Below, piece after piece: positions 60,359-64,000 of a stretch of DNA of 64,000 nt. The stretch's first letter is position 1; every line of letters starts with the position of its first letter. The DNA comes from Methylocella sp. (lineage in GTDB: Bacteria > Pseudomonadota > Alphaproteobacteria > Rhizobiales > Beijerinckiaceae): the NCBI GenBank assembly GCA_037200525.1, contig JBBCGG010000001.1, positions 3,712,501 through 3,776,500 on the forward strand. Direction: 5' to 3'. The position numbers were made by a program, and so were the translations under genes. A model generated the notes under the pieces. It saw nothing but the letters and a program-made list of their open reading frames with translations. It was not told where the DNA came from and ran no database searches.

Positions 60359-61261
60359 ATGCGGTCAATGCTGTTCATTCCCGCCGACAGCGAGAAGAAG
60401 CTCGCAAAGGGTTTTGGCTCCGGGGCGGATTGTCTGTTTCTCGATCTTGAGGACTCGATCGCGCCAAAAACCAAGCCGAAGGCGCGCGAGATGGCCTTGG
60501 CCTATCTCTTGGCCGCGAAAGGGCGGCAGGCAAAACCTGAGCTTTATGTGCGCGTCAACGCCCTGGAGAGCGGCCTCATCGATGATGATCTCGACGCCGT
60601 CATGCAAGGCGCTCCGGACGGAATCGTCTTACCCAAATGCGTCAATGGCGCGGCGCTTCAGCACCTCGGCGCCAAGCTTGCCGTTAAGGAAGCTGAATGC
60701 GACCTGCCCGATGGCTCGACGCGGATCATCGCCATCGTCACCGAGACGGCGGCCTCGATCTTCAGCATGGGAACTTACGCCGGGGCGAGCACGCGCCTCG
60801 CGGGCCTGACCTGGGGCGCTGAGGACCTCTCCGCATGTCTTGGCGCTGAGACCGCCCGCGGCTCCGATCGCGCCTATACGGCGCCCTATGCTTTCGCCCG
60901 CAGCCTGACTTTGTTTGCGGCGCGGGCGGCGGAAGCGCTGGCGATCGATGCGATTTACCCGAATTTCCGCGATTCCGCCGGCTGCCGGGAGGAATGCGAG
61001 GCCGCGCGGCGCGACGGCTTTGACGGCAAGATGGCGATCCATGCCGATCAGGTCGGAGTGATCAATGCGGCGTTCACGCCTTCAGACAACGCCATCGCGA
61101 GAGCGCGGGCCATCGTCGAGGCGTTCGCCACAGACCCGCAGGCCGGGGTTATCAGCTTTGAGGGCGAAATGCTGGATCAACCCCATCTGATGCGGGCGCG
61201 GCGGCTGCTTCAGCGCCTTACCAGTTCAGGGGCGAAATCCTCATCCGAGGGAGGCGCATAG
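60359..61261 (+). CDS. HpcH/HpaI or CitE-like CoA-ester lyase
   Basis: TIM-barrel enzyme of 300 residues related to citrate lyase beta (CitE), malyl-CoA and methylmalyl-CoA lyases. It opens with MRSMLFIPADSEKKLAKGF, then CLFLDLEDSIAPKTKPKAR (metal and CoA site), IIAIVTETAASIF with the metal-binding Glu and GLTWGAEDLSACLGAE. No CitF or CitD genes adjoin, so it is not citrate lyase itself. It lies 21 bases after the MFS gene, as last gene of the nadK operon. Confidence 0.9.
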   Translation: MRSMLFIPADSEKKLAKGFGSGADCLFLDLEDSIAPKTKPKAREMALAYLLAAKGRQAKPELYVRVNALESGLIDDDLDAVMQGAPDGIVLPKCVNGAALQHLGAKLAVKEAECDLPDGSTRIIAIVTETAASIFSMGTYAGASTRLAGLTWGAEDLSACLGAETARGSDRAYTAPYAFARSLTLFAARAAEALAIDAIYPNFRDSAGCREECEAARRDGFDGKMAIHADQVGVINAAFTPSDNAIARARAIVEAFATDPQAGVISFEGEMLDQPHLMRARRLLQRLTSSGAKSSSEGGA

Positions 61262-61295
61262 CGCCTCAAAGGACGGTTTTCACCGTAAACGTGGA

Positions 61296-61667
61296 TCAGT
61301 TGGTCTTTTCGAGCTGCGCAGGAGCGATCGAAACCGATTCGCCGCAGCCGCATGACCCCGTCTGATTCGGATTGTGGAACGTGAAGCTCGACGAAAACTT
61401 GTTCGTCTCAAAATCCAGCTTCGTTCCGAGCAGAAACATAAAATCTTTTGGCGCGATCAGGACTTTTACCCCCTGATCCTCGACGATGTGATCGCCGGCC
61501 TGAATCTCTTCCGCGAGGTCTACAGTATAGGTCATGCCCGCGCAACCGCCGTTCTTGGTCCCGACCTTCAGTCCCGCAATCGGCCGGCCGGCGGACGCAA
61601 TAAGGTCGCGAGCGCGGGCGGCTCCTGCTTCGGTCAGTGAGATGACTGCAAATTGTGGGTTGGGCAT
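61296..61667 (-). CDS. A-type Fe-S carrier protein (ErpA/SufA/IscA family)
   Basis: Holds and hands over Fe-S clusters. The product is 123 residues. The three conserved cysteines are visible in KNGGCAGMTY and GSCGCGES. The ATG at 61667 (MPNPQFAVISL) has GGGAGAA upstream; a longer frame is unlikely. Whether it is ErpA, IscA or SufA cannot be told without relatives. It converges on the CitE-like gene and lies upstream (3' side) of mfd. Confidence 0.92.
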   Translation of the reverse strand: MPNPQFAVISLTEAGAARARDLIASAGRPIAGLKVGTKNGGCAGMTYTVDLAEEIQAGDHIVEDQGVKVLIAPKDFMFLLGTKLDFETNKFSSSFTFHNPNQTGSCGCGESVSIAPAQLEKTN

Positions 61668-61770
61668 TAATTTCTCCCAAGCGCTCGATCGTCGCTTAAA
61701 GCTCAAGGCCCCTATATAGCGCACTCCGCCGCCAATGTTTAGGGGCGCCCGCCATCCACAACGGCCAAGC

Positions 61771-64000
61771 TCACGCCGCTTTCTTCATGGCGATGGCGGC
61801 GAGCGTCCGCATGATCTGCCGGGTTCCCTCGAGCCGCGCCGCCACTCCGTCGAAATCGCGGATGAACACGATCTTCATATCGGGCCGAACCTTGGCGTCG
61901 TGGCCTTGCTCGGTCACATAGCGGACGAGCCCTTGCGGATTGGCGAAGGAATTGTCGCGGAACGAAATGATGACGCCCTTTGGACCGGCGTCGACCTTCT
62001 CGACATGCGCCTGGCGGCACAGGACCTTGATCGACACCAGTTTCATCAGCTGCTCGACTTCGCCCGGCAAAGGCCCGAAGCGATCGATCATCTCGGCCGC
62101 GAAGGTCTCGATTTCCGCATCCGTTTCGAGGCTCGCGAGACGTCGGTAGAGACCGAGCCGCAATTGCAGATCAGCGACATATTCCTCGGGAATGGTGACC
62201 GGCGTCCCCAGCGTGATCGAGGGCGACCAGGTCTCCTCAGCCGGCTCCTCGACGCCGGACTTCAAGGCCTCGATCGCCTCCTGCAGCATCTGCTGATAAA
62301 GTTCGTAGCCGACTTCCTTGATGTGGCCGGACTGATCATCGCCGAGCAGATTGCCGGCGCCGCGAATGTCGAGGTCGTGGCTGGCGAGCTGGAACCCGGC
62401 CCCGAGCGTATCGAGCGAATGCAGTACCTTGAGCCGCCGCTCGGCTTGCGGCGTCATGGCGCGATCCGCCGGAACGGTGAACATGGCATAGGCGCGAACT
62501 TTTGAGCGGCCGACCCTGCCGCGCAATTGATAGAGCTGGGCGAGGCCAAACATATCGGCGCGATGCACGATAAGCGTATTGGCGGTCGGAATATCGAGCC
62601 CGGATTCGACAATCGCGGTCGAAAGCAAGACATCATATTGGCCGTCATAGAAGGCCGCCATTTTGTCTTCGAGTTCAGTCGCGGCCAGCTGACCGTGGGC
62701 GATGACGAATTTTACTTCTGGAACGTGCTGGCGCAAAAAGGCGGCGGCTTCCTCGATGTCGTCGATGCGCGGACAGACATAAAAACTTTGGCCGCCGCGA
62801 TAGCGCTCGCGCAGCAGCGCCTCGCGCACAAGAAGCGGGTCGAACGGCGAAATGAACGTGCGCACTGCGAGACGGTCGACCGGCGGCGTCGCGATGATCG
62901 AAAGTTCGCGTACGCCGGTCAAGGCAAGCTGCAAGGTGCGCGGGATCGGCGTCGCGGACAAAGTCAGGACATGCACTTCCGCGCGCAATTCCTTCAGCCG
63001 CTCTTTGTGCTTAACGCCAAAATGCTGCTCCTCGTCAATCACGACGAGGCCAAGGTCCTTGTAGTCGACTGTCTTGCCGAGCGCCGCGTGGGTGCCGACG
63101 ATAATGTCGACTTCACCCGAGGCTGCGCCCGCCTTGGCGGCCTTGAGATCGGCCGCGCTTACCATGCGCGACATTTGCGCGACCTTGATCGGCAAATGAG
63201 CGAAGCGCGCCGCGAAATTCTTAAAATGCTGGCGCGCCAGCAGCGTCGTCGGCACGATCACCGCAACCTGCTTGCCCTCGATCGCCGCGGCGAAAGCGGC
63301 GCGTAGGGCGACCTCGGTCTTGCCGAAACCGACGTCGCCGCAGACGAGGCGATCCATCGGGCGGCCGGACGCCATGTCCTCCAGAACCGCCTCGATCGTC
63401 GAGAGCTGGTCTTCCGTCTCGTCATAGGGAAAACCGGCGGAGAATTCCGCATAAAGCCCTTCGGGGGGAGAGAGTTTTGGCGCCGCTTTGGTCTCTCGCG
63501 CGGCGGCGATCTTGATGAGGCCGGCGGCCATTTCGAGAATGCGCTTGCGCATCTTCGCTTTGCGCTTCTGCCAGCCGCCGCCGCCGAGGCGATCGAGTTG
63601 AACCTCGGTGTCTTCCGAGCCATAGCGCGACAAAAGCTCAAGGTTTTCGACGGGCAGAAATAATTTTGCGCCGTCGGCGTAGTGCAGTTCGAGACAATCA
63701 TGCGGCGCGCCGCCCGCCTCGATGGCCTGCAGGCCGATAAATCGTCCGATGCCATGATCGACGTGGACGACGATATCGCCGGCCGTCAGCGAGCCGACCT
63801 CGCTCAAAAAGTCCTGCGCGCGCCGAGGCTTTTTGCGGCTGCGCAACAGGCGGTCGCCCAAAATATCCTGCTCGCCGACGATGACGAGATCGCCGGCCTC
63901 GAAACCGGCCTCAAGGCCGATGACCGCCATGGCCACGCTTGATTGCGGCAGCCCCAAGGCCTGCTCCAGCGAGGAAACCGGCGCGGCGTTGGCGAGGCCA
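61771..64000 (-). CDS. mfd: Transcription-repair coupling factor (3' part, partial)
   Basis: Large helicase-like protein that removes stalled RNA polymerase and recruits UvrA. About 743 C-terminal residues are present; the frame stays open to the window edge, so the N-terminal UvrB-like part lies outside. Visible: the RNAP-interaction domain (GDIVVHVDHGIGRFIGLQ), Walker A CGDVGFGKTEVALRAAF, DEEQHFGV (DEEQ box), TLSATPIPRTL, and the C-terminal domain with VEELQL-type tail EEYVADLQLRLGLYRRL. It ends with stop at 61771-61773. Confidence 0.97.
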   Translation of the reverse strand, partial: GLANAAPVSSLEQALGLPQSSVAMAVIGLEAGFEAGDLVIVGEQDILGDRLLRSRKKPRRAQDFLSEVGSLTAGDIVVHVDHGIGRFIGLQAIEAGGAPHDCLELHYADGAKLFLPVENLELLSRYGSEDTEVQLDRLGGGGWQKRKAKMRKRILEMAAGLIKIAAARETKAAPKLSPPEGLYAEFSAGFPYDETEDQLSTIEAVLEDMASGRPMDRLVCGDVGFGKTEVALRAAFAAAIEGKQVAVIVPTTLLARQHFKNFAARFAHLPIKVAQMSRMVSAADLKAAKAGAASGEVDIIVGTHAALGKTVDYKDLGLVVIDEEQHFGVKHKERLKELRAEVHVLTLSATPIPRTLQLALTGVRELSIIATPPVDRLAVRTFISPFDPLLVREALLRERYRGGQSFYVCPRIDDIEEAAAFLRQHVPEVKFVIAHGQLAATELEDKMAAFYDGQYDVLLSTAIVESGLDIPTANTLIVHRADMFGLAQLYQLRGRVGRSKVRAYAMFTVPADRAMTPQAERRLKVLHSLDTLGAGFQLASHDLDIRGAGNLLGDDQSGHIKEVGYELYQQMLQEAIEALKSGVEEPAEETWSPSITLGTPVTIPEEYVADLQLRLGLYRRLASLETDAEIETFAAEMIDRFGPLPGEVEQLMKLVSIKVLCRQAHVEKVDAGPKGVIISFRDNSFANPQGLVRYVTEQGHDAKVRPDMKIVFIRDFDGVAARLEGTRQIMRTLAAIAMKKAA

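Overview
The window looks like a piece of the main chromosome of a GC-rich alphaproteobacterium of the order Hyphomicrobiales (Rhizobiales), possibly near Beijerinckiaceae or Methylocystaceae. The evidence is gene content: a very large growth-pole-ring type coiled-coil protein, a rhizobial-style short DksA, a DUF2125 protein, a CtrA-type box, a metF-metH unit led by an ArsR-methyltransferase regulator, and an alphaproteobacterial RNase P RNA. I see no insertion sequence, prophage, CRISPR array or rRNA. The species assignment is inference.

Layout. 0-7 kb: two lytic transglycosylases flank an RND efflux pair. 6.7-12.5 kb (minus strand): tgt-queA (queuosine), two cyclophilins, coaD, a thioredoxin-reductase-like ferredoxin-NADP reductase and a 2Fe-2S ferredoxin. 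12.7-20.3 kb: an orphan Hpt phosphotransfer protein diverges from a 2,115-residue GPR/RgsE-like polar growth protein, with a perfect TTAA-N7-TTAA box and an 11-bp inverted repeat between them; rnpB converges on the giant gene. 20.5-27.5 kb: glycine-zipper lipoprotein, AmpD-type amidase, then the arsR-methyltransferase/metF/metH operon. 27.6-35.1 kb: PsiF-like protein, PlsC acyltransferase, ChaC, DUF2125, a polyprenyl glycosylphosphotransferase and thrS. 35.1-37.3 kb: an AT-richer stretch with a LuxR-type regulator and a DUF6197-like gene. 37.3-42.6 kb: CYTH-CHAD protein, PPP-type phosphoesterase, a membrane protein, icd and dksA. 42.9-48.7 kb: tRNA-Val(CAC), an MFS exporter, coaBC-dut-rrf2, a nitroreductase and modE. 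48.8-56.3 kb: nagZ, cbtB-cbtA, a periplasmic HAD protein, a DHA2 drug pump, glnK-amtB behind a sigma-54-like promoter, and a 59-residue membrane protein. 56.5-64 kb: a frameshifted histidine phosphatase, a compact nadK-NUDIX-MaoC-MFS-CitE-like operon, an A-type Fe-S carrier and the 3' part of mfd.

Themes: envelope growth and peptidoglycan turnover (transglycosylases, AmpD, NagZ, GPR, exopolysaccharide), B12/methionine metabolism (MetH, MetF, CbtAB), nitrogen sensing (GlnK-AmtB), and CoA/NADP cofactor supply (CoaD, CoaBC, NadK, FNR, Icd). The most interesting features are the giant repeat protein with its regulatory intergenic region, a TGT that lacks most of its zinc ligands, the frameshift at an A6 tract in the histidine phosphatase, and the five-gene nadK-to-citE-like operon.
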